Shown here piece after piece: positions 36,314 through 44,867 of a DNA stretch of 64,000 bases. Position 1 is the stretch's first letter. The number at the start of each line of letters is the position of its first letter. This stretch comes from Paenibacillus beijingensis (GTDB taxonomy: Bacteria; Bacillota; Bacilli; Paenibacillales; Paenibacillaceae): contig NZ_CP011058.1 in assembly GCF_000961095.1 (NCBI RefSeq), positions 3,809,501 through 3,873,500 on the forward strand, in the 5' to 3' direction. The translations under genes were made by a program, and so were the position numbers. Below the pieces are notes generated by a model. That model had not been told where the DNA came from. It saw only the letters and a list, made by a program, of their open reading frames with translations, and ran no database searches.

Positions 36314-36479
36314 GCATGTTCGGGGGGCCGGTAAAAAAGGATAATGTTTCTCGTCCGGGACGCCAAGTGGACACCTGCAGCCGATCATGAGACAATAACG
36401 TTGTGCGTTTTGAACGGAAGCTGCCGGCGGCTCCCACGCGGAGACTGCCCGGCGGCGAGAAAGGGGACCAACAAAGAGA

Positions 36480-38684
36480 ATGCTGGAGAAGGCGCGGGAG
36501 CTGCTGAAGCGCGTATACGGTTACGACACGTTCCGTCCGGGGCAGGAAGACATTATCGGCGGCATCCTGGACGGGAGCGACACGCTTGCGATTTTGCCGA
36601 CCGGCGGCGGCAAATCGGTCTGCTATCAAATACCTGCGCTGACGCTGACGGGAACGACGCTTGTCATTTCGCCGCTTATTTCGCTGATGAAGGACCAAGT
36701 CGATTCGCTGCTGCGGCTAGGCGTTCCGGCCGCTTATTTGAACAGCTCGCTTGGCGCGGCGGAATACCGGGAGGTTCTCCGGGGTGCGATGGACGGGGAG
36801 TACAAGCTGCTGTACGTGGCGCCCGAGAGGCTCGATGCGCCGATGTTCGGCACATTGTCCGAGCGGATGCGCATTCCGCTCATCGCCATCGACGAGGCGC
36901 ACTGCGTGTCGCAGTGGGGTCACGATTTCCGCCCAAGCTACCGCCAGCTTGCCGGCTGGATCGGCCGGATGGAGGATCGCCCGCTGGTGGCGGCGTTTAC
37001 CGCGACGGCCACCCCTGAAGTGTCCCGCGACATTGCGGACATGCTTGCCCTCCGCCGGCCGCGGATTTATGTTACGGGCTTCGCCCGTCCGAATCTGTCG
37101 CTGTCGGTCGTGAGCGGCACGGACAAAAAAGCGTTTCTGAGCCGGTTTCTGACCGAGCGCGCCGACCAGTCCGGCATCATCTATGCCGCGACCCGCAAAG
37201 AAACCGAGGCGGTTCACGCCGAGCTGCTGCGCCGGGGCATTCCGGCAGGCAAATATCACGGCGGGCTCGGCGACGCGGAACGGGCCGAAGCGCAGGAGAA
37301 GTTCCGCTTTGACGACTACCGGGTCATGGTGGCCACCAATGCGTTCGGGATGGGCATCGACAAGCCGAACGTGCGCTTTGTGCTGCACTGGCAAGTTCCG
37401 GGCGACCTCGAATCGTATTACCAGGAAGCGGGGCGCGCGGGCCGCGACGGGGAAGAGAGCGAATGCATACTGCTGTTCGAGCCGCAGGACTTGCAGGTGC
37501 AGCGTTATTTGATCGAGCAGGGGACGGGCGATGATGACCGGAAGGCCGTGCAGCTGTCCAAACTGTACGCGATGATGAATTTCGGGAGGACGGAGAGATG
37601 CCTGCAGCAGTTCATCGTCGATTATTTCGGAGAAAAAGGGGTCGAGCCGTGCGGCAAATGCAGCAACTGCCTCGATAAGAGCGAACGCGTCGACCGGACG
37701 GCGGAAGCGCAAAAGGCGCTTAGCTGCGTCGGCCGGATGAAAGGGAAATTCGGCGTTACGACGGTAGCCAAAGTGCTGAAAGGCTCCCGCGACAAACGGG
37801 TGATCCAGTTCGGCCTTGACCGCCTCTCCACATACGGACTGCTGCGCAATTGGCCGGAGAAAGAAATTGCCGACTGGCTGTATTGGCTTGTGGCGGAAGG
37901 TTATTTAAAGATGAGCGAAGGAGCCTACCCGACCGTTTCGCTCACCGCCGCTGCGCTGCCGGTGCTGGAAGGAAAGACGAGCGTCGTCCGGCGCCAGCGG
38001 ACGAGCGTCCGCCGCAGCGCGGGAGCGGCCGCTGTCCACGATACGCCGCTGTTCGAAGCGCTGCGGCAGTGGCGGAAGGAGACGGCGGCCGCAGAAGGCG
38101 TGCCGCCGTTCATGCTGTTCTTCGACGCGACGCTGCGCGAGCTGACCGATGCGAAGCCGCTGACCCAGGACGCGCTGCTGCGGGTCAAAGGAATCGGCGC
38201 CGCCAAAGCGGATAAATACGGTCCCGATCTGCTGCGCATCATCGCGGAGCATAGCAGTGGGGCCGGGCGCGGCGTAGGCGCGGAAGCGGAGCGCTTGGTA
38301 AGCGGCGCGGGAGCAGCGGCGGTAAAAGCAGAGGCATCGCGCCGCATAAGGCCGGATGCCGTCATTAGCGGCGGCGAACCCGGCGACAAGCAGGAGAGCT
38401 TTCTTATCTCTTACGCCCTTTTTTGCGAAGGCCGGACCGCTGAAGATATCGCGGCCGAGCGCGGACTGAGCAAAGTGACGGTCGAGGGCCATTTAATCCG
38501 CAGCGCGGGGGAAGGCCATCCGCTCGATTGGAGCCGGATCATTCCCGAAGAGCAGGAGCAGCCCATCCTCGAGGCCGTCCGGCGGCTGGGGGCGGACAAG
38601 CTGCGGCCGATCAAGGACGAGCTCCCGGAAGACGTAAGTTATTTTGCGATCCATGGCGTCATATGCAAATACGGGTTAAAGTGA
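36480..38684 (+). CDS. recQ: ATP-dependent DNA helicase RecQ
   Basis: 734 aa. Superfamily 2 helicase with Walker A LPTGGGKSVCYQ, DEAH at residues 138-141, motif VI QEAGRAGRDGEESE, RecQ zinc-binding Cys set (CLQQF ... CGKCSNC), winged helix, an HRDC domain around 520-580 (DALLRVKGIGAAKADKYG) and a C-terminal helix-turn-helix (RGLSKVTVEGHLIR, about 645-730). Unwinds recombination and repair intermediates. ATG with AAAGGGGA 12 nt upstream. Confidence 0.95.
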   Translation: MLEKARELLKRVYGYDTFRPGQEDIIGGILDGSDTLAILPTGGGKSVCYQIPALTLTGTTLVISPLISLMKDQVDSLLRLGVPAAYLNSSLGAAEYREVLRGAMDGEYKLLYVAPERLDAPMFGTLSERMRIPLIAIDEAHCVSQWGHDFRPSYRQLAGWIGRMEDRPLVAAFTATATPEVSRDIADMLALRRPRIYVTGFARPNLSLSVVSGTDKKAFLSRFLTERADQSGIIYAATRKETEAVHAELLRRGIPAGKYHGGLGDAERAEAQEKFRFDDYRVMVATNAFGMGIDKPNVRFVLHWQVPGDLESYYQEAGRAGRDGEESECILLFEPQDLQVQRYLIEQGTGDDDRKAVQLSKLYAMMNFGRTERCLQQFIVDYFGEKGVEPCGKCSNCLDKSERVDRTAEAQKALSCVGRMKGKFGVTTVAKVLKGSRDKRVIQFGLDRLSTYGLLRNWPEKEIADWLYWLVAEGYLKMSEGAYPTVSLTAAALPVLEGKTSVVRRQRTSVRRSAGAAAVHDTPLFEALRQWRKETAAAEGVPPFMLFFDATLRELTDAKPLTQDALLRVKGIGAAKADKYGPDLLRIIAEHSSGAGRGVGAEAERLVSGAGAAAVKAEASRRIRPDAVISGGEPGDKQESFLISYALFCEGRTAEDIAAERGLSKVTVEGHLIRSAGEGHPLDWSRIIPEEQEQPILEAVRRLGADKLRPIKDELPEDVSYFAIHGVICKYGLK

Positions 38685-38868
38685 CATCCACACAGCCGAT
38701 ATGCTGAAAACGGTGTACAGCGACTTCCAAACAGCCATATAGCGAAACAGGTTAACGTGGTGTCCACACAGCCGATGTAGGCGGAAACGGGAGCATAGCG
38801 GCGCATAATGCCGGAAACAGGGGAAAAACGGCGTTATTCGCTTTGTATTTACAAGATTATCTAGTATA
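38685..38868. repeat. Degenerate ~75-bp tandem repeat after recQ
   Basis: Two imperfect units starting at about 38681 and 38756, both containing TCCACACAGCCGAT followed by GAAAACGG- or GGAAACGG-like segments and a CATAGCG/ATAGCG block. No coding potential. A stretch without genes continues to 39323 with the MITE-like element and a hairpin array. Confidence 0.5.
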
Positions 38869-39143
38869 CTAGTAGAACGACCCTGAATAACGTTACCATT
38901 ATGGGTTGTTCTTGGATGCTAACGGAAGCAGTGGACGTTATTCAGCTCATTTTGTTCGATTAGAAAATCTAACGGAAGTATCGGACCTTATTTCTGTTTT
39001 TCGGTCTGCAAATATACTATTTTAAATAGAATAAGAGCTCTGAGTTCCGTTAGCTATCCAAATGGGCTCATAAATGCAAAATAAGAGCACTCAGTTCCGT
39101 TAGATCATCGGAAGGTAACGGTATTTTCGGAACGATCTACTAG
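38869..39143. mobile_element. MITE-like element, copy 2 (intact)
   Basis: 275 bp. Imperfect terminal inverted repeats of ~29 bp: CTAGTAGAACGACCC at the left, GGAACGATCTACTAG at the right, with GTTACC / GGTAAC next inside. TA lies on both sides (38867-38868, 39144-39145), as for IS630/Tc1-type insertion. Inside, TAACGGAAG blocks face TTCCGTTAG blocks, so the element can fold end to end. No coding capacity. Copy 1 is at 15399-15734. Confidence 0.8.
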
Positions 39144-39164
39144 TAACAAATTGCCGGAGCCTAG

Positions 39165-39310
39165 CATTCGAAGGTTTTTGCTTCGCAAAAACCAGGCTTA
39201 ATCATACGAAGGTTTTCGCTTCGCAAAAACTAAGCATATGCTTACGAAGTGTATTTTCTTGGAAAAACCTGGGCATATGCTTACGAAGCGTATTTGCTTC
39301 GCAAAAACTG
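39165..39310 (+). repeat. Four-unit hairpin repeat array
   Basis: Units of 38-39 bp starting 39165, 39203, 39241, 39280: (C)(A/T)TACGAAG-type head plus hairpin TTTTGC-TTC-GCAAAA. The last unit ends in the AAGGAGG of the next gene. Same family as 4581-4690. Confidence 0.8.
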
Positions 39311-39323
39311 AAGGAGGATGACG

Positions 39324-39749
39324 ATGTACAAAATGATGTTGTTTTTGCACGTGCTGGGAGCGGTCGGCATGGGATTTTATGTGGTGCTGCCGTTTTTGAC
39401 GGCGCGGGCGTCCAAACTTGCGGGAGGCGGACAGGAAGGGCTTGCGGAAGGACTGCTGCTCGGCAACCGCATCGCGCAATATTTTCTGATCGTGCAGCTG
39501 CTCACGGGAGGCTATCTCATCTCGCAAGAAGAATACAGCGTGGCATGGATTGTCATCGTCCTCGTGCTGTTTCTTGCTATTGCGGCACTTTCGGGCATCT
39601 CGGGTAAGCCGCTGAAGCGGATCATATCCTCGCTCCGGTCGGGACAAAGCGCAAGCGCATCGATTGCCAGAGTACGTATGTTCAGCATTTTGATTCTCGT
39701 TATTTATATCGTCCTATTGTACTTGATGACATCTCCGATGATGAGATAA
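39324..39749 (+). CDS. Four-TM membrane protein, CopD-like, unknown function
   Basis: 141 aa with four predicted spans (about 3-25, 48-68, 73-92, 115-137). The N-terminal MYKMMLFLHVLGAVGMGFYVV with a His in helix 1 recalls CopD/DUF2269-type heme or copper membrane proteins, but the match is only by pattern. ATG 39318 abuts AAGGAGG, so ATG 39324 (6-nt spacing) is chosen. The leader is a hairpin repeat array. Confidence 0.65.
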   Translation: MYKMMLFLHVLGAVGMGFYVVLPFLTARASKLAGGGQEGLAEGLLLGNRIAQYFLIVQLLTGGYLISQEEYSVAWIVIVLVLFLAIAALSGISGKPLKRIISSLRSGQSASASIARVRMFSILILVIYIVLLYLMTSPMMR

Positions 39750-39794
39750 CTTTGCTGTTGTCCAATAAGCAATGGGTGGAGCGTTGATAGTATT

Positions 39795-40583
39795 ATGACG
39801 GAGCAACCGAATAAAGGCGCGCGCCGCCGCGACGGCATTATGAATGTGCTGAAGCAGCAGGGACGGATCACAATCGCCGAAATTGTGGACCGGTTCGGCT
39901 GTTCGGAAGCGACGGCAAGACGCGATCTTGAGCTGCTGGAGCGGACGGGGCCGCTGGTGCGCACGATCGGCGGCGCCATGTATGACGGAATGGGAACGGT
40001 GCGCGACAGCTCGTTCGCGGAACGGCAGGGCATTTCGCTCCTGGAAAAAGAACATATCGCGCAGGAAGCGGCCCGGCTTGTCGAGGAAGGCGACGTCATC
40101 GGGCTGTCGGGGGGGACAACCAACTATTTGATCGCCAAGTCGCTCAAGATGCGCAAAGGCATCACGGTCGTCACCAACGCCGTTAATATCGCGATGGAGC
40201 TCGCTGGCAGCGATATTCATGTCGTGGTGACCGGAGGCATGATGCGCCATAACAGCTTCGAGCTGTGCGGGCCGCTTGGAGCGGAAATGGTCGCTCACCT
40301 GAATATCGGCAAAATGTTCATCGGCGTGGACGGCATCTCGGCATCCGGCGGCATTACGACCTACTCGGAGCAGGAGGCGCAGATTGCCAAAGCGCTCATC
40401 GCGCGCTCGGAAGCGACGTTTGCCGTATTCGACGAAAGCAAGGTGGGAAAGACGTCGCTGTTCAGCATTGCCGCCTTGCCGGAGCTGCACGGCCTCATCA
40501 CCGACCGGCCGCTGCAGGAAAGTTTGCGGGAGGAAGCGGAACGTCACGGAATTACCGTTTATGTAGCGGGCGGGGAGCGATAA
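39795..40583 (+). CDS. DeoR-family transcriptional regulator, probable amino-sugar repressor
   Basis: 262 aa. N-terminal helix-turn-helix (RITIAEIVDRFGCSEATARRDLELLE, about 20-55) and C-terminal sugar-phosphate sensing domain (LSGGTTNYLIAKSL, MFIGVDGISASGGITTYSEQEAQ), AgaR/GlpR branch. It converges with nagB-nagA, so it likely controls N-acetylglucosamine catabolism; the effector would be a phosphosugar. Shares a bidirectional terminator with nagA. Confidence 0.85.
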   Translation: MTEQPNKGARRRDGIMNVLKQQGRITIAEIVDRFGCSEATARRDLELLERTGPLVRTIGGAMYDGMGTVRDSSFAERQGISLLEKEHIAQEAARLVEEGDVIGLSGGTTNYLIAKSLKMRKGITVVTNAVNIAMELAGSDIHVVVTGGMMRHNSFELCGPLGAEMVAHLNIGKMFIGVDGISASGGITTYSEQEAQIAKALIARSEATFAVFDESKVGKTSLFSIAALPELHGLITDRPLQESLREEAERHGITVYVAGGER

Positions 40584-40610
40584 CGCCGTTATATATCATA
40601 TTGAGAATGA

Positions 40611-40659
40611 AAAAGAACCTTCAGTTCCCGCTTTTACAGTGGGATTTGAAGGTTCTTTT
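40611..40659. terminator. Bidirectional terminator between deoR-type gene and nagA
   Basis: Perfect 13-bp stem AAAAGAACCTTCA / TGAAGGTTCTTTT with an inner CCC/GGG hairpin. Confidence 0.9.
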
Positions 40660-40736
40660 GCGCTTGTTTCGGGATTGTCCGGTTTGGGGTTACCCTTCTG
40701 AGATATTCGGATTGGTATAAGTCGGCGAAAAGCGGT

Positions 40737-41948
40737 TCAGGCGGTGAACACGGGACGTCCTTCCACCCATGTCGTCCGGATTTCAAACGAGGCGTCCGTC
40801 CAAACGAGATCGGCCCACTTGCCCGTTGCAATTGTGCCTGTCCGGTTATCGATGCCGAGCAGCTTGGCCGGGTTGCCGCTGAGCAGACGGCTGATGGCGG
40901 GAACGGTCCAGCCGGTCGCCTGCTTGAATATTGTTAACGCATCGATCATCGTGAGCGAGCTGCCGGCAAGGCTGCCGCCCTCGGTGAGCCGGCAGACGCC
41001 GTCCTTCACGGTGACGGCTTGGCCGCCGAGCTCATATTGACCGTCGCCCATTCCTGCGGAAGACATCGCATCCGTTATGAGCACGAGCTTGTCCGCCGGT
41101 TTGGCGGCGGCAAGGATCCGCATCGCGGCGGGGTGGACGTGATGGCCGTCGGCAATGAGCTCGGCGCTGATCCGGCCGTCGCTCATAACTGCGCCTAACG
41201 TGCCGGGATTGCGGTGGTGCAGGCCGGTCATGGCGTTATACGTATGAACGGCGCTTCTTAGCCCGGCATCTGCAGCTGCGATAATTTGTTCATAGGTCGC
41301 ATCCGTGTGGCCGCAGGCGGCGACTATGCCCTGTTCGGCGAGCCAGCCGATCAGTTCCGCAGCGCCCTCGGTCTCGGGCGCGAGCGTCAGCTGCTTGATG
41401 AGGCCGGGATGGTCCTCGTTCCACCTCTTCACCCACTCCACATTCGGAGGAACGACAAAAGCGGGATTTTGGGCGCCGATCCATTTTTTGCTAATAAACG
41501 GGCCTTCCAAATGGACGCCGCCAAGTCTGGCATACGGCATGCTGCCGCTTGTGTAGCTGTCTGCGGCAGCGAGCACGGCCTCGATCGCTTCCTTGGGGGC
41601 GGTCATGGACGTCGCCAGCATCGTCGTCGTTCCTTTTGAAGCGTGAAATTTGGTAATCGTATCGTAAGCATCGCGGCTTGCGTCCATAAAGTCAGCCCCG
41701 AAACCGCCGTGCACATGCATGTCGATGAAGCCCGGCAGCAGCCAGCCGCCTTCGCCGTCAATGACTTTCAGCTCTTCGCCGTTGTCGCCGTTCCCGGTGC
41801 GAAAAGCTTCTTCGCCGCTGCGGCCGGCCCCCGTTTCCGTAATCGAAACGATGATTCCGTCTTCCACAAGCACGCTGCCTGTAAGCAGCGTTTCTCCGGT
41901 TACGATGTTGACGTTGTCGATCCGCCACCGTCCGTTTGTTTCGTTCAT
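40737..41948 (-). CDS. nagA: N-acetylglucosamine-6-phosphate deacetylase
   Basis: 403 aa amidohydrolase. Metal and substrate residues: PGFIDMHVHGGFGADFMD, GGVHLEGPFISKKWIGAQ, ACGHTDATYEQI, SAVHTYNAMTGLHHR and catalytic Asp in LITDAMSSAGMGDG. Removes acetate from GlcNAc-6-P to give glucosamine-6-P for NagB. Begins 1 nt after the nagB stop, so the pair is one operon. Ribosome site GGATGATG lies inside nagB. Confidence 0.95.
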   Translation of the reverse strand: MNETNGRWRIDNVNIVTGETLLTGSVLVEDGIIVSITETGAGRSGEEAFRTGNGDNGEELKVIDGEGGWLLPGFIDMHVHGGFGADFMDASRDAYDTITKFHASKGTTTMLATSMTAPKEAIEAVLAAADSYTSGSMPYARLGGVHLEGPFISKKWIGAQNPAFVVPPNVEWVKRWNEDHPGLIKQLTLAPETEGAAELIGWLAEQGIVAACGHTDATYEQIIAAADAGLRSAVHTYNAMTGLHHRNPGTLGAVMSDGRISAELIADGHHVHPAAMRILAAAKPADKLVLITDAMSSAGMGDGQYELGGQAVTVKDGVCRLTEGGSLAGSSLTMIDALTIFKQATGWTVPAISRLLSGNPAKLLGIDNRTGTIATGKWADLVWTDASFEIRTTWVEGRPVFTA

Positions 41949-41949
41949 G

Positions 41950-42675
41950 TTAATTCATCATCCTTCCCGCTTCGCGGTCCAGAAGTACGATCACGCGGGG
42001 ATGAGTCTGCAGCAGGGAGGCGGGGCACTCGGTCGTAATCGGACCGGTCAGCGCCCGTTTGACGATAGCGGCCTTGTCCGCTCCGCGCACGACGAGCATA
42101 ATGGCTCTTGCCTTCAAGATGGAACCGACGCCCATCGTGACCGCCTGCTTTGGCACTTCATCCAGGGAGGAGAAAAACCGCGCATTCGCTTCCCGCGTCG
42201 CTTCCTCCAAATTCACCACATGCGTTCCTCCGCTCAGCTCGGGTGCCGGTTCGTTAAAGCCGATATGTCCGTTATGGCCCAGTCCCAGCAGCTGAACGTC
42301 GATCCGCTGTTCTTCCAGCATCCGGTCGTACGCTTTGCAATCCGCTTCCAGATCAGCACTCCGTCCATTCGGCAAATGGGTCATCTGCTGCGGGATGTCG
42401 ATATGGGAGAACAAATGATGATTCATATAATAAGCGTAGCTTTGTTCATCGTCTTTCGTCAATCCGACGTATTCGTCCAGGTTGAACGTGGTGACATCCC
42501 GGAAAGAGACGTTTTGTTCTTTCGAGAGTTTAATGAGCTTACCGTAAATGCCGATCGGCGTCGAGCCGGTTGCAAGTCCAAGCACGGCGTCCGGCTTCCG
42601 GGTAACCGTATCGATAAAATATTGCGCCGCAAAAGTGTCCAGCTGCGCATTGTCATCAAAAATATGAATCTCCAT
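41950..42675 (-). CDS. nagB: Glucosamine-6-phosphate deaminase
   Basis: 241 aa. Signatures ATGSTPIGIYGKLI, FNLDEYVGL and LGLGHNGHIGFNEPAPEL, including the catalytic His and Asp. Converts glucosamine-6-P to fructose-6-P and ammonia. ATG with GAGGAGG upstream. First gene of nagBA; AT-rich direct repeats upstream may be the operator. Confidence 0.95.
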   Translation of the reverse strand: MEIHIFDDNAQLDTFAAQYFIDTVTRKPDAVLGLATGSTPIGIYGKLIKLSKEQNVSFRDVTTFNLDEYVGLTKDDEQSYAYYMNHHLFSHIDIPQQMTHLPNGRSADLEADCKAYDRMLEEQRIDVQLLGLGHNGHIGFNEPAPELSGGTHVVNLEEATREANARFFSSLDEVPKQAVTMGVGSILKARAIMLVVRGADKAAIVKRALTGPITTECPASLLQTHPRVIVLLDREAGRMMN

Positions 42676-42782
42676 GAGCGTAAAACCTCCTCAAGTTTGG
42701 AAATGCAGCGAACCGGCCAACCCGCGGCCGCGTGCGCTTCCTTCGTTCCTGACTTCATTTTATGCCAATATTAAAGAAATGA

Positions 42783-42833
42783 CAATTAAAATGATTAAAA
42801 CAAACAATAAAATGATTGTAAAAATCATATCGC
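42783..42833 (-). promoter_or_regulatory. Candidate operator of nagBA
   Basis: AT-rich block with direct repeats ATTAAAATGATT and AATAAAATGATT (plus-strand sense) about 23 bp apart; the minus strand reads TGTTTGTTTTAATCATTTT. DeoR-family repressors often bind such direct repeats. Confidence 0.35.
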
Positions 42834-42844
42834 ATTGATTTGAG

Positions 42845-42873
42845 TTGCCCCTGTCACGCGGCTGCGATATGAT
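42845..42873 (+). promoter_or_regulatory. Sigma-A promoter of fni
   Basis: TTGCCC (42845-42850), 17 nt, TATGAT (42868-42873). It overlaps upstream ATG codons and so fixes the fni start downstream. Confidence 0.65.
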
Positions 42874-42907
42874 GGACAAAACGATGCAGAGTACGGGAGG
42901 TAAGCAG

Positions 42908-43975
42908 GTGGCTTCAACATCAAACGGAGGCGACTCCGGCGCGTTAACCTCGGCGCGAAAAGGCGAACATATCCGCATCTGTCTTGAAGAAGAGGTGCAG
43001 GGATCCGGGATCGAAACGGGGTTTGGCGAATACCGGTTTCGGCATAATGCGTTGCCGGAGCTCAATTTTGAACAGATTTCGCTGCAAGCGGAATTTCTCG
43101 GACGGCCGCTGCGCGCGCCGTTTCTGGTCAGCTCGATGACCGGCGGCACGAACGAAGCGGAGACCATCAACCGCAGCCTTGCGGAGGCGGCCCAGACGTG
43201 CGGCTGGGCGATCGGGCTTGGTTCGATGCGCGCCGCGGCGGAAAATCCGGCGCTGGCGTCGACATTCCGTATCCGCAAAGATGCGCCTAGCGTGCCGGTC
43301 ATCGCCAATCTGGGGGCGGTTCAGCTGAATTACGGCTTCGGAGCCGATGAATGCTTGCGTCTGGTGGAGCTTGCGGAGGCCGATGCGCTCGTGCTTCATC
43401 TGAACAGCATGCAGGAAGTGTTTCAGCCGGAAGGCGACACGGATTTCAGCGGGCTGCTGAAGCGGATCGCGCAGCTTTGCCGCAGCATGCCCGTTCCGGT
43501 CGGCGTCAAGGAAGTCGGCTGGGGCATTACGGCGGAAACGGCGGAGCTTCTCGCCGGAGCGGGAGCCGCCTTTATCGACGTCGCCGGAGCCGGCGGAACG
43601 TCGTGGAGCCAAGTTGAGAAAAAGCGCGGCGGCGACGCTGTCAGGCGGCAGGCCGCAGACGCTTTTGCCGATTGGGGCGTTCCGACGGCGCAGTGCGTGC
43701 GCGAAGTGAGACAATGCTTGCCCGGGGTGCCTCTCATCGCCAGCGGCGGTCTGCAGAGCGGCGTCGACGCGGCGAAAGCGATCGCGCTTGGCGCCGATCT
43801 TGCCGGCTTCGGCAGGGCGCTGCTGCCGCGCGCCGTTCATGGATCCGCCGCATCCGAGGCGCTGATCGAGCAGTTCCGGCGAATCGAGTTTGAACTGCGG
43901 GCGGCCATGTTCGGGATCGGCGCAGCCGATCTGGGCGAGCTAAGGAATACGGACCGTTTGGTGCGTAAGCAATAG
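42908..43975 (+). CDS. fni: Type 2 isopentenyl-diphosphate delta-isomerase
   Basis: 355 aa FMN-dependent enzyme. RKGEHIRICLEEEVQ at the start, PFLVSSMTGGTNEA, GLGSMRAA, HLNSMQEVFQPEGD, VKEVGWGI, DVAGAGGTSW and LIASGGLQSGVD-AKAIALGAD are all type 2 IDI hallmarks. Interconverts IPP and DMAPP in isoprenoid synthesis. GTG 42908 with GGGAGG 7 nt upstream is chosen; ATGs at 42869/42872 lie in the -10 box. Confidence 0.93.
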   Translation: MASTSNGGDSGALTSARKGEHIRICLEEEVQGSGIETGFGEYRFRHNALPELNFEQISLQAEFLGRPLRAPFLVSSMTGGTNEAETINRSLAEAAQTCGWAIGLGSMRAAAENPALASTFRIRKDAPSVPVIANLGAVQLNYGFGADECLRLVELAEADALVLHLNSMQEVFQPEGDTDFSGLLKRIAQLCRSMPVPVGVKEVGWGITAETAELLAGAGAAFIDVAGAGGTSWSQVEKKRGGDAVRRQAADAFADWGVPTAQCVREVRQCLPGVPLIASGGLQSGVDAAKAIALGADLAGFGRALLPRAVHGSAASEALIEQFRRIEFELRAAMFGIGAADLGELRNTDRLVRKQ

Positions 43976-44006
43976 GATACGAGCCGCCGCGGTGTTCTTT
44001 TTTGTT

Positions 44007-44060
44007 GGAGCTTAAGGTGATCTCTTGTTGGATCGAAGCTCCTATGAACGAGGAGCTTCG
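44007..44060 (+). promoter_or_regulatory. Alternative hairpins upstream of methyltransferase gene
   Basis: GGAGCTT (44007), AAGCTCC (44036) and GGAGCTT (44052): the middle segment can pair with either side; the downstream pairing gives a 9-bp stem CGAAGCTCC / GGAGCTTCG. No T run follows. Confidence 0.4.
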
Positions 44061-44111
44061 GCTTAACGCGGCACTGGAAACACCGCACTGTGGGATGAGG
44101 GGGAAACATAA

Positions 44112-44867
44112 ATGACGGAAACAAAAGCAACGCCTTGGTACGAGCAAAGCTTCGGGGCGGACTATATGGTCGTGTACAAGCACCGGAACTGGAAGCAGGC
44201 GGCTAAGGAAGTGGAGACGATGGCCGGATGGCTGGGCTTAAGCGAAGGAGCGCGGGTGCTCGATGTCGGCTGCGGCATGGGACGCCATTCGCTCGCGCTG
44301 GCCGGACTCGGTTACGGTGTAACGGGCATCGATTTGTCGGAAACGCTGCTGCAGGAGGCGCGCGCACATGACAGGGATGACCGGGTGCAGTGGGTGCAGG
44401 GAGATATGCGGAAGCTGCCGTTTGCGGACGGTCAGTTCCAGGCGACGGTCAATCTGTTCACTTCATTCGGATATTTCGAGGCTGAAGAAGACAACGTCAG
44501 GGTGATCCGCGAGCTGCGGCGCGTATTGAGCGAAGGCGGCGTTTTTTTGATCGATTACTTAAACCCCTCCTATGTTGAGCGCCATCTTGTGCCTCTGTCG
44601 GAGCGGACAGACGATGAGACCGGCTGGAAGATTACCGAGAGCCGGCGCATTGAAGACGGTTGGGTGAAAAAAGATATTACGGTCGCGAAGGAAGACGGGG
44701 AGCGGCGGTATGCGGAACGGGTGCGGTTATATCCGCTCTCCTGGTTCGAACGGCGGCTTGCGGATGCCGGCTTGACGCTGCGGCACGTATACGGCGGCTA
44801 TGACGGCTCCGCTTACAGCGCAGCGGAATCCGCCCGCATGATTATGATCGGAATAGCGGACCGATGA
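44112..44867 (+). CDS. Class I SAM-dependent methyltransferase
   Basis: 251 aa. SAM-binding motif I VLDVGCGMGRHSLALAGLG at about residue 50, acidic motif II ITGIDLS-like GVTGIDLSETLLQEA, and GDMRKLPFADGQF. Substrate not predictable; small-molecule methylation likely. ATG with GAGGGGG upstream. Its TGA overlaps the next start as ATGA, so it is coupled to the MBL hydrolase. Confidence 0.85.
   Translation: MTETKATPWYEQSFGADYMVVYKHRNWKQAAKEVETMAGWLGLSEGARVLDVGCGMGRHSLALAGLGYGVTGIDLSETLLQEARAHDRDDRVQWVQGDMRKLPFADGQFQATVNLFTSFGYFEAEEDNVRVIRELRRVLSEGGVFLIDYLNPSYVERHLVPLSERTDDETGWKITESRRIEDGWVKKDITVAKEDGERRYAERVRLYPLSWFERRLADAGLTLRHVYGGYDGSAYSAAESARMIMIGIADR

Noticed and set aside
42760..42828. 22-residue hydrophobic minus-strand peptide (MIFTIILLFVLIILIV...) upstream of nagB
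   Set aside because: No ribosome site, very AT-rich DNA; the hydrophobicity follows from T-rich codons, and the block is better explained as an operator region.
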